From Burkholderiales bacterium PBB6 (GTDB taxonomy: Bacteria > Pseudomonadota > Gammaproteobacteria > Burkholderiales > Burkholderiaceae_C): 64,000 bases of DNA. Both the position numbers and the translations under genes were made by a program. This document shows, piece after piece, positions 1 through 7,959 of the stretch; position 1 is the stretch's first letter, and each line of letters begins with the position of its first letter. Location of the stretch: the NCBI GenBank assembly GCA_002255925.1, contig NKIH01000004.1:372001-436000 (forward strand), given 5' to 3'. The notes below the pieces were generated by a model, which was given only the letters and a program-made list of their open reading frames with translations, was not told the origin of the DNA and ran no database searches.

Positions 1-547
1 CATTGGCTGGGGCCAGCGCCACGGCGGCGGCATCGGCGGTGGCATCTGCGGGCAGTGGCTTGCTCAAATCCAGCGGCGGGGACACCCAGCGTTGGGCACC
101 ACTTTCACCGTCTGACTGCAATGCCAGCCGCACCTGCGTGCCGGCACGGTGCACCGTGTAGCTCATCGCATGAGCTTCATCAATGTCGGCCTGGTCGAGC
201 AGGTAGGCGCGGGCGCGGTCTTCGGTCAGCAGGTTGCTGGCCGAGTAGTTGGTGAAGCCGATCTGCACCGTGTAGAGCAGCGGGAAGGCGATGAAGATGA
301 TCATCGCCGCCACACCCGGGAACAGGTAGCGCCAGGCCAGCGACGTGGATGCCGTGTAGACCCAGATGGCCAGGCCACCAATCACCAATGCCGCCACCGC
401 CCACAGCGGGTTGCCGGCGGCCACCATGCCGTACACCACCCACAGCAGGGCCAGCACGGCCGCCGTGGCGAGTGCGCGGCCCAGCAAACCGGTGGGGCTT
501 GGGTCTTTGGCGGCCGACGAGGATGCGTTGTTGTTGTTCATGCTCAT
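1..547 (-). CDS. malF: Maltose/maltodextrin ABC transporter permease MalF (N-terminal part, cut by window edge)
   Basis: This is the N-terminal part of an inner-membrane permease subunit of a maltodextrin importer; the C-terminal part lies outside the window. Translating the minus strand gives a short polar start rich in Asn, two hydrophobic segments (about residues 20-60), and then the segment FPLLYTVQIGFTNYS, which is characteristic of MalF just after its third membrane helix. A soluble loop follows, as expected for the periplasmic P2 domain of MalF. The start codon ATG overlaps the malE stop (ATGA), so the two are probably translationally coupled; a second in-frame ATG lies two codons later at 541. 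Position after malK and malE supports the call. A malG gene would be expected next but cannot be seen. Confidence 0.88.
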   Translation of the reverse strand, partial: MSMNNNNASSSAAKDPSPTGLLGRALATAAVLALLWVVYGMVAAGNPLWAVAALVIGGLAIWVYTASTSLAWRYLFPGVAAMIIFIAFPLLYTVQIGFTNYSASNLLTEDRARAYLLDQADIDEAHAMSYTVHRAGTQVRLALQSDGESGAQRWVSPPLDLSKPLPADATADAAAVALAPAN

Positions 548-1749
548 TTCGCCAGCATCCGGGCTGCTGCGCCGTCCAGCGCTTCCTTCGGGGTCTGCCG
601 GCCCTGCGAGATGGCCTCCAGGGCGGCGTCCATCGCGGGCCAGAAGCGCCCGGTTTCAGGGATGTTGGGCAGGGGCTCACCGGCCCGCGCGTTGTTGAAG
701 GTGGCGCGGATGTTCACGTCCGATGAGAGTTCGGCGTAATACGCCTTGTTGGCCGGCGTGCCCAGCGGCACATCCGCCGAGATGGTCTTGAGGCTCTCGA
801 TCTTCAGCAGGTGCTGTTCGATGAACTCGCGGGCGATGTCCTTGTTCTGGCTGGGTGCGGCCACCATGCAACCCAACACGCCCACAAACGGCTTGCTCGG
901 CTTGCCCGCCACCACTGCCGGGATGGGCGCCACTTCAAAATCAATGCCGGCCTTGCGGGCGTTGTCCCAGGCCCAGGGGCCGGAGATCATCATCGCCACC
1001 TCGCCGCGGGCGAAGCCGGCTTCCATTTCGGCGTAACGCGCACCCCGCGGCATGTGGCCGTCGTTGATGAGCTTCGCCAGCATCTGTGCGCCAGCCAGGG
1101 CGCCGGGGGAGTTCACGCCCACGCGGGCGGGGTCCAGGTCACCATTCGGGCCACGGGCGAACACTTCGCCGCCGGCACCGGCCAGCATCGGCCAGGTGAA
1201 GAAGGTCTTGTTGTAGTCCCACAGCAGGGCCTTCTTGCCTTGCGCAGACAGGGCCTTGTCGATGCGGATGACATCGTCGAACGTGGCCGGCGGCGTCTTC
1301 ACCAGCGCCTTGTTGATGATCAGGCCCACGGCTTCGATGGCCAGCGGGTAGCCCCAGGTGCGGCCCTTGTAGCCGAAGGCCTTCCAGGCGGCATCGTCGA
1401 TCGCCTCGCGCACGGCTTTGCCGGGTGTCACGGGCACGATCAGGCCGGACTTGGCCCATTCGCCCACGCGGTCGTGTGGCCAGCAGAAGATGTCGGGGCC
1501 CTTGCCGGCGCCAGCGGCCGACTGGAACTTGTCGGGCGCGCCTTCCGGGTGCTGCACCACCACCGGCACGCCAGTGGCGCGGGTGAAGGCATCACCGACC
1601 TTCTGCAGGCCGTTGTAGCCCTTGTCGCCATTGATCCAGACCAGCAGCTTGGGCGGTGCGGATTGGGCGAGGGCGGAAGAGGTGCACAAGGCGGCGATGG
1701 CAGCCGCGGCCAGACTCAAACGCCCGGACCTTTGAAACAGCATCGGCAT
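544..1749 (-). CDS. malE: Maltose/maltodextrin-binding periplasmic protein MalE
   Basis: Periplasmic solute-binding protein that delivers maltodextrins to the MalFGK2 importer. The 401-residue product starts with a Sec signal peptide (basic n-region QRSGR, an Ala-rich core, cleavage probably after ALA-Q near residue 28). The mature N-terminus LLVWINGDKGYNGLQKVG is nearly the same as the start of mature E. coli MalE, and PDIFCWPHDR, YPLAIEAVGLIINK and NDGHMP-like segments follow in the family order. Two start codons are possible, 1749 and 1743; neither has a clear Shine-Dalgarno site because the gene begins 4 bases after the malK stop. It lies between malK and malF in one leftward operon. The longer in-frame extension to 1851 is only overlap with malK and lacks signal-peptide character. 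Confidence 0.93.
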   Translation of the reverse strand: MPMLFQRSGRLSLAAAAIAALCTSSALAQSAPPKLLVWINGDKGYNGLQKVGDAFTRATGVPVVVQHPEGAPDKFQSAAGAGKGPDIFCWPHDRVGEWAKSGLIVPVTPGKAVREAIDDAAWKAFGYKGRTWGYPLAIEAVGLIINKALVKTPPATFDDVIRIDKALSAQGKKALLWDYNKTFFTWPMLAGAGGEVFARGPNGDLDPARVGVNSPGALAGAQMLAKLINDGHMPRGARYAEMEAGFARGEVAMMISGPWAWDNARKAGIDFEVAPIPAVVAGKPSKPFVGVLGCMVAAPSQNKDIAREFIEQHLLKIESLKTISADVPLGTPANKAYYAELSSDVNIRATFNNARAGEPLPNIPETGRFWPAMDAALEAISQGRQTPKEALDGAAARMLAK

Positions 1750-1753
1750 GGTG

Positions 1754-2878
1754 TCAGGCCGCTTGGCTGTCGAGGTGGTGTGCGGGCACGGCCAGGCGGC
1801 GGAAGGCCAGGCCGGCGGCGTCAAACAGGTAGCAGGCGGCCGAGGCCACACCCAGCGTCAGGGCAGAGCCGCTCTTCAGGCGCAGGTGGCCGGGCAGCTC
1901 GCAGGTGAGGGTGGTGTCGGTGCCGGGCAGGGTGCCGTAGGCGAAGGTGGCGCTGCCGAGTTGCTCCACGAAAGTGACGGTGGCCTGCAGGCGGTTGTCG
2001 CCGTCGTTCACCTGGAAATGCTCGGGCCGGATGCCCAGCGTCACGGCGTCACCGGGCTTGGCGCGGCTGGCGTCTACCTCGCAGCGCACGACCTCGCCTG
2101 TCGAGAGCTTCACCACCGCCTGCGTGCCGTTCGCTTCCACCACCGTGGCGGGCATGAAGTTCATCGCGGGTGAGCCGATGAAGCCAGCCACGAACAGGTT
2201 GTCGGGGTGCTCGTACAGATCAAGCGGCGAGCCCACCTGTTCGATCTGGCCGGCCGAGAGCACGACGATGCGGTCGGCCAGGGTCATGGCCTCCACCTGG
2301 TCGTGGGTCACGTAGATCATCGTGGTCTTGAGATCTTCGTGCAGCTTGGCGAACTCATAGCGCATCTTCACGCGCAGCGCGGTGTCGAGGTTCGACAGTG
2401 GCTCGTCGAACAGGAACACCGCCGGCTTGCGCACGATGGCCCGGCCGATGGCGACGCGCTGGCGCTGGCCGCCGGACAGGTCTTTCGGCTTGCGCTTCAG
2501 CAGATGCTCGATGTTGAGGATCTTGGCGGCGTGGTGCACCAGGCGGTCGATCTCGTCCTTCGGCATCTTGGCCAGCTTCAGGCCGAACGCCATGTTCTCG
2601 TAGAGATCCATGTGCGGGTACAGCGCATACGACTGGAACACCATGGCCACGCCGCGCTCGGCCGGCGGCACATCGTTCACCACCTTGCCGCCGATGCTCA
2701 GCGTGCCGCCGGTGATGTCTTCCAGGCCCGCGATGGTGCGCAGCAGGGTGGACTTGCCGCAGCCCGACGGGCCGACGAACACCATGAACTCACCGTCGCG
2801 CACTTCCAGGTCGATGTTTTTGAGGACCTGGGCTTCGCCATAGGCCTTCTGAACCTTTACCAGTCGAACATCTGCCAC
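1754..2878 (-). CDS. malK: Maltodextrin ABC transporter ATP-binding protein MalK (MsmK/UgpC type)
   Basis: Cytoplasmic ATPase subunit that powers maltodextrin uptake. The 374-residue protein has all ABC motifs: Walker A GPSGCGKST (36-44), Q-loop Gln82, signature LSGGQ (134-138), Walker B FLFDEP (155-160) and the H-loop His192. A C-terminal TOBE/OB-type domain with GIRPEHF follows, as in the MalK/UgpC family. The start is GTG at 2878, preceded by a good ribosome-binding site (AGAAGGA, 7 bases upstream). It is the first gene of the leftward malK-malE-malF operon and is transcribed away from glgP. The ATPase family is shared by several sugar importers; the assignment to maltodextrin rests on the adjacent MalE and MalF. 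One copy of the proposed starch-regulon operator lies 81 bases upstream. Confidence 0.92.
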   Translation of the reverse strand: MADVRLVKVQKAYGEAQVLKNIDLEVRDGEFMVFVGPSGCGKSTLLRTIAGLEDITGGTLSIGGKVVNDVPPAERGVAMVFQSYALYPHMDLYENMAFGLKLAKMPKDEIDRLVHHAAKILNIEHLLKRKPKDLSGGQRQRVAIGRAIVRKPAVFLFDEPLSNLDTALRVKMRYEFAKLHEDLKTTMIYVTHDQVEAMTLADRIVVLSAGQIEQVGSPLDLYEHPDNLFVAGFIGSPAMNFMPATVVEANGTQAVVKLSTGEVVRCEVDASRAKPGDAVTLGIRPEHFQVNDGDNRLQATVTFVEQLGSATFAYGTLPGTDTTLTCELPGHLRLKSGSALTLGVASAACYLFDAAGLAFRRLAVPAHHLDSQAA

Positions 2879-2958
2879 GGTGTTGTCCTTCTGGCCACCA
2901 ATGTGGCCTTGTCTCGGGGGTGTTGGGTCAAGTCAGGGCGCTTTCGGGCCCCTTTGGA

Positions 2959-2973
2959 TGTAGATAATATACA
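2959..2973. promoter_or_regulatory. Proposed starch-regulon operator, copy 1 (malK side)
   Basis: The 15-mer TGTAGATAATATACA is an odd-length inverted repeat (one mismatch between TGTAGA and TATACA around a 3-base centre). It lies 81 bases upstream of the malK start and contains an A/T-rich -10-like stretch when read on the minus strand. Three further copies of the same pattern occur upstream of glgP, an alpha-amylase gene and the pullulanase gene. The regulator is not in the window. Confidence 0.5.
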
Positions 2974-2981
2974 TTCAACTA

Positions 2982-3004
2982 CGCCGGGTTTCTACCCGGA
3001 GGCG
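2982..3004. repeat. Short inverted repeat in the malK-glgP divergent region
   Basis: CGCCGGGT, a TTCT loop and ACCCGG followed by AGGCG can form a stem-loop with a small bulge. It lies between the two operator copies. No T-tract follows on either strand, so a terminator is unlikely; its role is unknown. Confidence 0.35.
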
Positions 3005-3070
3005 TTGGGGGTTTCACTGGGTCTTACCTATGTAAATCAACATTTTTTGCGCCTCTAGTGGTTTTCTTGA

Positions 3071-3085
3071 TGTAGTAGAACTACA
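3071..3085. promoter_or_regulatory. Proposed starch-regulon operator, copy 2 (glgP side)
   Basis: TGTAGTAGAACTACA is a perfect inverted repeat of two 6-base arms around AGA, 84 bases upstream of the glgP start. It is the best-formed of four copies found in the two divergent regions of the alpha-glucan cluster. The spacing to glgP mirrors the 81 bases between copy 1 and malK, which suggests one operator per promoter. Confidence 0.55.
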
Positions 3086-3168
3086 CAAAACAAGTTCATC
3101 AGGCGATACTTGCGTCTGTGCCGGGTCGCCGTGGTGGCGTTCTTCCGGCTTTGACAGGAGACCCTGCC

Positions 3169-5679
3169 ATGACCAAGACGTCCACCGCCCGCGCTGCCGC
3201 GCCGGCCTCTTCCCGCCCCGCAGCCGCCGCCAAGTCGCGCAGCCATGACGCCGCGGCTGATTTCCGCCAGCTGGCCGCTCGTGCCCTGGCCCAACGCAGC
3301 GACGGCCACAGCGCCGAGGCCTGCCTAAACGCCGTGGCCATCGCCAGCCGCACCCTGCTGGCCGACCGCTGGGCTCTTACCCAGCAAGCCGATGCCCGCC
3401 GCAAAGGCGTGCGCCGCGTGCACTACCTGTCGATGGAGTTCCTGATGGGTCGTGCGCTGGGCAATGCCCTGGCCGCCATCGGCATGCATGAGCAGGTGGA
3501 AGCCGCGCTGCCCGAAGGCGCACCGGCCCTGGGTGAAGTGCTGGAGCACGAGCCCGATGCCGCACTGGGCAATGGTGGCCTGGGCCGCCTGGCTGCCTGC
3601 TTCCTCGACTCGTTTGCCTCGCTCGGCCTGCCGTCTTTCGGTTATGGCCTGCGCTACAAGCACGGCATGTTTGCCCAGCACATTCAAGACGGCCGCCAGG
3701 TGGAGCAGCCCGACGAGTGGCTGCGCCACGGCAGCGCCTGGGAGCTGCCGCGCCATGAACTGCGCTACCCCGTCGGTTTCGGCGGCACGGTGGTGAACGA
3801 AGGTGGCCAGCGCCGCTGGGTGCCGGCTCAGGCTGTGGTGGCCCAGGCCGTTGACTTCATCGTGCCGGGCCACGGCACCGAGCGTGTGTCGACCCTGCGC
3901 CAGTGGCAGGCCGAAGCCGCCCGCCCGATCGACTTCCCCACCTTCTGCCGCGGCGAGTTCGCCTCTGCCGGCGCGCACCTGCAGGAAGCCGAAGCCCTGA
4001 ACTGGGTGCTCTACCCCGACGACAGCACCCCGGCCGGCCGCGAACTGCGCCTGAAGCAGGAATTCCTGCTGGTGTCGGCCTCGCTGCAAGACACCCTGGC
4101 CCGCCACCTGCGCGAGTTTGGTGACGTGCACAGCTACGGCCGCCTCAACGCGGTGCACCTGAACGACACCCACCCGGCCATGGCCCCGGCCGAGCTGATG
4201 CGCCTGCTGCTCGATGAGCACGGCCTGGGCTGGGACGAAGCCTGGAAGATCACCTCCCAGGCCGTCAGCTACACCAACCACACGCTGATGCCCGAGGCCC
4301 TGGAAACCTGGCCGGTCAGCCTGTTCGAGGCGCTGCTGCCGCGTCACCTTGAAATCGCTTATGAGATCAACCGTCGCTTCCTCGACGAGGTGCGTGCGCG
4401 CTTCCCGGGTGACGACGCCATGGCCGCCCGCGTGTCGCTGATCGACGAAGGCGCGCATGGCGGTGAGCGCCGCGTGCGCATGGCCGCGCTGGCCATCGTG
4501 GCCTCGCACAAGGTCAACGGCGTGTCGGCCCTGCATTCACGCCTGATGGTGGAAACCATCTTCGCCGACTACGCCAAGCTCTGGCCGCAGCGTTTCATCA
4601 ACGTGACCAACGGCGTCACGCCGCGTCGCTGGCTGGAACAGGCCAACCCGGGCCTGAGCGCGCTGCTCGACAAGACCATCGGCGACGGCTGGCGTGCTGA
4701 CCTGTCGCAGCTGTCCGAGCTGGGCGCCAAGGCCGGCCAGAAGCGTCTGGGCCAGGAGTTCATGAAGGTCAAGCTGGCCAACAAGCAGCGCCTGGCTGAC
4801 CACATCCGCCGGGAGCTGGGCATCAACGTCGATCCGCACAGCCTGTTCGACGTGCAGATCAAGCGCATCCACGAATACAAGCGCCAGCTGCTGAACGTGC
4901 TGCATGTGGTGGCGCGCTACCAGGCCATCATCGCCAACCCGAGCGCCCACTGGACGCCGCGCACCGTGATCTTTGCGGGCAAGGCGGCTTCGGCCTACCG
5001 CGCCGCGAAGCTGGTCATCCAGCTGATCCACGACGTGGCCCGTGTGGTGAACAGTGACCCGCGCGTGGGCGACAAGCTCAAGGTCGTGTTCCTGCCGAAC
5101 TACAGCGTCAGCCTGGCCCAGATCATCCTGCCGGCCGCTGATTTGAGCGAGCAGATCTCCACCGCCGGCACCGAGGCATCGGGCACCGGCAACATGAAGT
5201 TCGCACTCAACGGCGCCTGCACCATCGGCACCTGGGACGGCGCGAACATCGAGATGGCCGAAGGCATGGACGCGGTCAGCCCGCGCAAGGACGGCGCCAG
5301 CAACATGTTCGTCTTCGGCCTGCTGACCGAGGAAGTCGCCCGCATCAAGGCCCTGGGCTACGACCCGCGCCTGTACGTGGAAGAGAACCGCCAGCTCAAG
5401 GCCGTGCTCGACGCCATCACCGGCGGCGTGTTCAGCTGGGGCGACCCGGACCGCTACCGCGCGCTGGTGCAGCCGCTGCTGCAACATGATCCGTACCTGC
5501 TGATGGCCGACTTCGCCGCCTACGTGGAGTGCCAGAAGACCGTGGACGCGTTGTATGACGAGCCCACCGCCTGGGCAGAGCGCGCACTTCGCAACATCGC
5601 AGGCATGGGTTTCTTCAGCACTGACCGTACCATCGGCGAGTACGTGCAGCAGGTCTGGGCGGCGCCGGCCAAGCGCTGA
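3169..5679 (+). CDS. glgP: Glycogen/maltodextrin phosphorylase (GT35)
   Basis: Releases glucose-1-phosphate from the non-reducing ends of glycogen or maltodextrins by phosphorolysis, using pyridoxal phosphate. The 836-residue length fits the GT35 family. The cofactor site EASGTGNMKFALNG is present, with the PLP-binding lysine at residue 677, followed by GTWDGANIEM; HLNDTHPA and NVTNGVTPRRW are also typical. The start at 3169 is chosen because AGGAGA lies 7 bases upstream; an earlier in-frame codon at 3118 lacks such a site. The N-terminal 30 residues are Ala/Ser-rich and probably disordered. It is the first gene of the glgP-glgB-glgX-malQ operon. Glycogen and maltodextrin phosphorylases cannot be told apart from sequence alone. 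Confidence 0.93.
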   Translation: MTKTSTARAAAPASSRPAAAAKSRSHDAAADFRQLAARALAQRSDGHSAEACLNAVAIASRTLLADRWALTQQADARRKGVRRVHYLSMEFLMGRALGNALAAIGMHEQVEAALPEGAPALGEVLEHEPDAALGNGGLGRLAACFLDSFASLGLPSFGYGLRYKHGMFAQHIQDGRQVEQPDEWLRHGSAWELPRHELRYPVGFGGTVVNEGGQRRWVPAQAVVAQAVDFIVPGHGTERVSTLRQWQAEAARPIDFPTFCRGEFASAGAHLQEAEALNWVLYPDDSTPAGRELRLKQEFLLVSASLQDTLARHLREFGDVHSYGRLNAVHLNDTHPAMAPAELMRLLLDEHGLGWDEAWKITSQAVSYTNHTLMPEALETWPVSLFEALLPRHLEIAYEINRRFLDEVRARFPGDDAMAARVSLIDEGAHGGERRVRMAALAIVASHKVNGVSALHSRLMVETIFADYAKLWPQRFINVTNGVTPRRWLEQANPGLSALLDKTIGDGWRADLSQLSELGAKAGQKRLGQEFMKVKLANKQRLADHIRRELGINVDPHSLFDVQIKRIHEYKRQLLNVLHVVARYQAIIANPSAHWTPRTVIFAGKAASAYRAAKLVIQLIHDVARVVNSDPRVGDKLKVVFLPNYSVSLAQIILPAADLSEQISTAGTEASGTGNMKFALNGACTIGTWDGANIEMAEGMDAVSPRKDGASNMFVFGLLTEEVARIKALGYDPRLYVEENRQLKAVLDAITGGVFSWGDPDRYRALVQPLLQHDPYLLMADFAAYVECQKTVDALYDEPTAWAERALRNIAGMGFFSTDRTIGEYVQQVWAAPAKR

Positions 5680-5738
5680 AGCCGTGTCCCGATCGTTGCG
5701 TTCCCTTGGGTAGCAGGAAAAGAGCAGGTGGTCTGTTG

Positions 5739-7925
5739 TTGACCGACGCAGAAGTGACCGCCCTGATCGGGGCTTCTCATCCAGATCCGTTCGCGGCGCT
5801 GGGCCAGCATGCCGACGCCGACGGCGCCTTGTGGGTGCGGGCCTTGTTGCCCGATGCCCTTGACGTGAGCGTGCTGGACGCCACCAACGGCCGCCAGGTG
5901 GCCACGCTCACGCGGCGTCACCCGGCTGGCTTCTTTGAAGGCAAGCTGTCGCGCCGCAAGCAGCGTTTCGACTACCGGCTGCGCGTGAGCTGGCCGCACG
6001 GCGAAACCACCGAGCTGGCCGATGCCTACGAGTTCGGCCCGCTGCTGCACGACGCCGATCTGCACTACCTGGCCGAGGGCAGCCACCTGCGCCCCTGGCA
6101 GGTGCTGGGCGCCATGCCGATGACGCTGGGTGAAGGCGCGGCGGCCGTGGCCGGTGTGCGCTTTGCCGTGTGGGCACCCAACGCCCGCCGCGTCAGCGTG
6201 GTGGGCAACTTCAACAACTGGGACGGCCGACGCCACCCGATGCGCCACCGCGGCGCCTCCGGCATCTGGGAAATCTTCGTTCCCCATGTCACGGTCGGTG
6301 ACCACTACAAGTTCGAGATCATTGCCGGCGACGGCAGCCTGCTGCCGCTGAAGGCCGATCCCTATGCCCGCGCTGCCGAGTTCCGCCCCGGCACGGCCAG
6401 CATCGTGGCCGCGGCCCGCCCGCGCCGCGCCCGGCCGGGTGGCCGCACCGGCGCCAACAGCCGCCAGGCCCCGGTCAGCATCTACGAGGTGCACCTGGGT
6501 TCGTGGCAGCGCCGCCCCGACGGCACCTACAACGACTGGGACACGCTGGCCCAGACGCTGCCTGACCACGTGCAGGCGCTGGGCTTCACCCACGTCGAGC
6601 TGATGCCCATCAGCGAGCATCCGTTTGATGGCTCCTGGGGCTACCAGACGCTGGGTCTGTATGCGCCCACGTCGCGCTTCGGCTCGCCCGATGGCTTCAC
6701 CCGGTTTGTCGAGGCCTGCCAGCAGCGCGGCATCGGCGTGCTGCTCGACTGGGTGCCAGCGCACTTCCCGGTTGATGCCCACGGCATGGGCCAGTTTGAT
6801 GGCACGGCGCTGTATGAATACGCCGATCCGAAGGAAGGCTTCCACCGCGACTGGAACACGCTGATCTACAACTTCGGCCGCACCGAAGTGCGCAACTTCC
6901 TGGTGGGCAATGCGCTGTACTGGGTCGAGGCGTTTGGTGTGGACGGCCTGCGCGTGGACGCCGTGGCCTCGATGCTGTACCGCGACTACAGCCGCCCCGA
7001 AGGCGAATGGCTGCCCAACGTGCACGGCGGCCGCGAGAACCTCGAAGCCATTTCGCTGCTGCGCCGGACCAATGAGGTGCTGGGGGCGGAAGCGCCCGGC
7101 GCCATCACGCTGGCGGAAGAGTCGACGTCGTTCCCGGGGGTGTCGGCGCCGACGTTTGCGGGTGGCCTGGGCTTCCACTACAAGTGGAACATGGGCTGGA
7201 TGCACGACACGCTCGAGTACATGAGCCAGGACCCGGTGCACCGCCGCTGGCACCACGACAAGATGACCTTCGGCATGGTCTACGCCTACAGCGAGAACTT
7301 CGTGCTGCCGCTCTCGCATGACGAGGTGGTGCACGGCAAGGGCTCGTTGCTGAAGAAGATGCCGGGCGACGAGTGGCAGCAGTTCGCCAACCTGCGCGCC
7401 TATTACGGTTTCATGTGGGGCCACCCGGGCAAGAAGCTGCTGTTCATGGGCCAGGAATTTGCGCAACCGACCGAGTGGAACCACGACGTCGAGCTGCCCT
7501 GGGATTTGCTGCAGCAGCCCCAGCACGCCGGCGTGATGCAGCTGGTGGGCGACTTGAACCGCCTCTACGCCAGCCTGCCTGCGCTGCATGCGATGGACTG
7601 CCAGCCGGAAGGCTTCGAATGGCTCGTCAGCACCGAGGCGCAAACCTCGGTGTTCGCCTGGGTGCGTCGCGACGGCACGGGCCAGCAGGTCATCGTGCTG
7701 TGCAACATGACGCCGGTGCCGCGAGACGGTTACCGGCTGGGTGTGCCCGCCGGTGCCGCCGGCTGGCGTGAGGTGCTCAACACCGATTCGGCGATCTACG
7801 GCGGCTCGAACATGGGCAATGCCGGCGCCGTGCTGGCGACTGAAAACGTGGTGGCGCATGACCGTGCGCAGTCGGTGGTGGTGACGCTGCCGCCGCTGTC
7901 CACCGTGTTCCTGGTGCCGGCATGA
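5739..7925 (+). CDS. glgB: 1,4-alpha-glucan branching enzyme GlgB (GH13_9)
   Basis: Introduces alpha-1,6 branches into glycogen by transferring an alpha-1,4 segment. The product has an N-terminal domain, a CBM48 domain (FAVWAPNARRVSVVGNFN, about residues 140-160), the GH13 barrel with catalytic Asp407 in LRVDAV and the acid Glu in LAEES, the LSHDEVVHGKGS motif, and a C-terminal beta domain. No ATG lies near the N-terminus. TTG at 5739 gives a 728-residue protein, the same length as E. coli GlgB, and has AGGTGG 7 bases upstream; TTG at 5736 or 5706 are alternatives, so the exact start is uncertain. It follows glgP after about 60 bases in the same operon. Confidence 0.92.
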   Translation: MTDAEVTALIGASHPDPFAALGQHADADGALWVRALLPDALDVSVLDATNGRQVATLTRRHPAGFFEGKLSRRKQRFDYRLRVSWPHGETTELADAYEFGPLLHDADLHYLAEGSHLRPWQVLGAMPMTLGEGAAAVAGVRFAVWAPNARRVSVVGNFNNWDGRRHPMRHRGASGIWEIFVPHVTVGDHYKFEIIAGDGSLLPLKADPYARAAEFRPGTASIVAAARPRRARPGGRTGANSRQAPVSIYEVHLGSWQRRPDGTYNDWDTLAQTLPDHVQALGFTHVELMPISEHPFDGSWGYQTLGLYAPTSRFGSPDGFTRFVEACQQRGIGVLLDWVPAHFPVDAHGMGQFDGTALYEYADPKEGFHRDWNTLIYNFGRTEVRNFLVGNALYWVEAFGVDGLRVDAVASMLYRDYSRPEGEWLPNVHGGRENLEAISLLRRTNEVLGAEAPGAITLAEESTSFPGVSAPTFAGGLGFHYKWNMGWMHDTLEYMSQDPVHRRWHHDKMTFGMVYAYSENFVLPLSHDEVVHGKGSLLKKMPGDEWQQFANLRAYYGFMWGHPGKKLLFMGQEFAQPTEWNHDVELPWDLLQQPQHAGVMQLVGDLNRLYASLPALHAMDCQPEGFEWLVSTEAQTSVFAWVRRDGTGQQVIVLCNMTPVPRDGYRLGVPAGAAGWREVLNTDSAIYGGSNMGNAGAVLATENVVAHDRAQSVVVTLPPLSTVFLVPA

Positions 7926-7959
7926 TGCGCGCGGCCCGAACCTTGCTCACGGCACCGGC

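Noticed and set aside
3025..3045. A fifth operator copy around TGTAAATCAACATTT
   Set aside because: Only the left half (TGTA) fits; the right half lacks TACA.
5520..7859. A 780-codon open frame on the minus strand opposite glgB
   Set aside because: It is antisense to a branching enzyme gene with complete motifs and shows only shadow composition.
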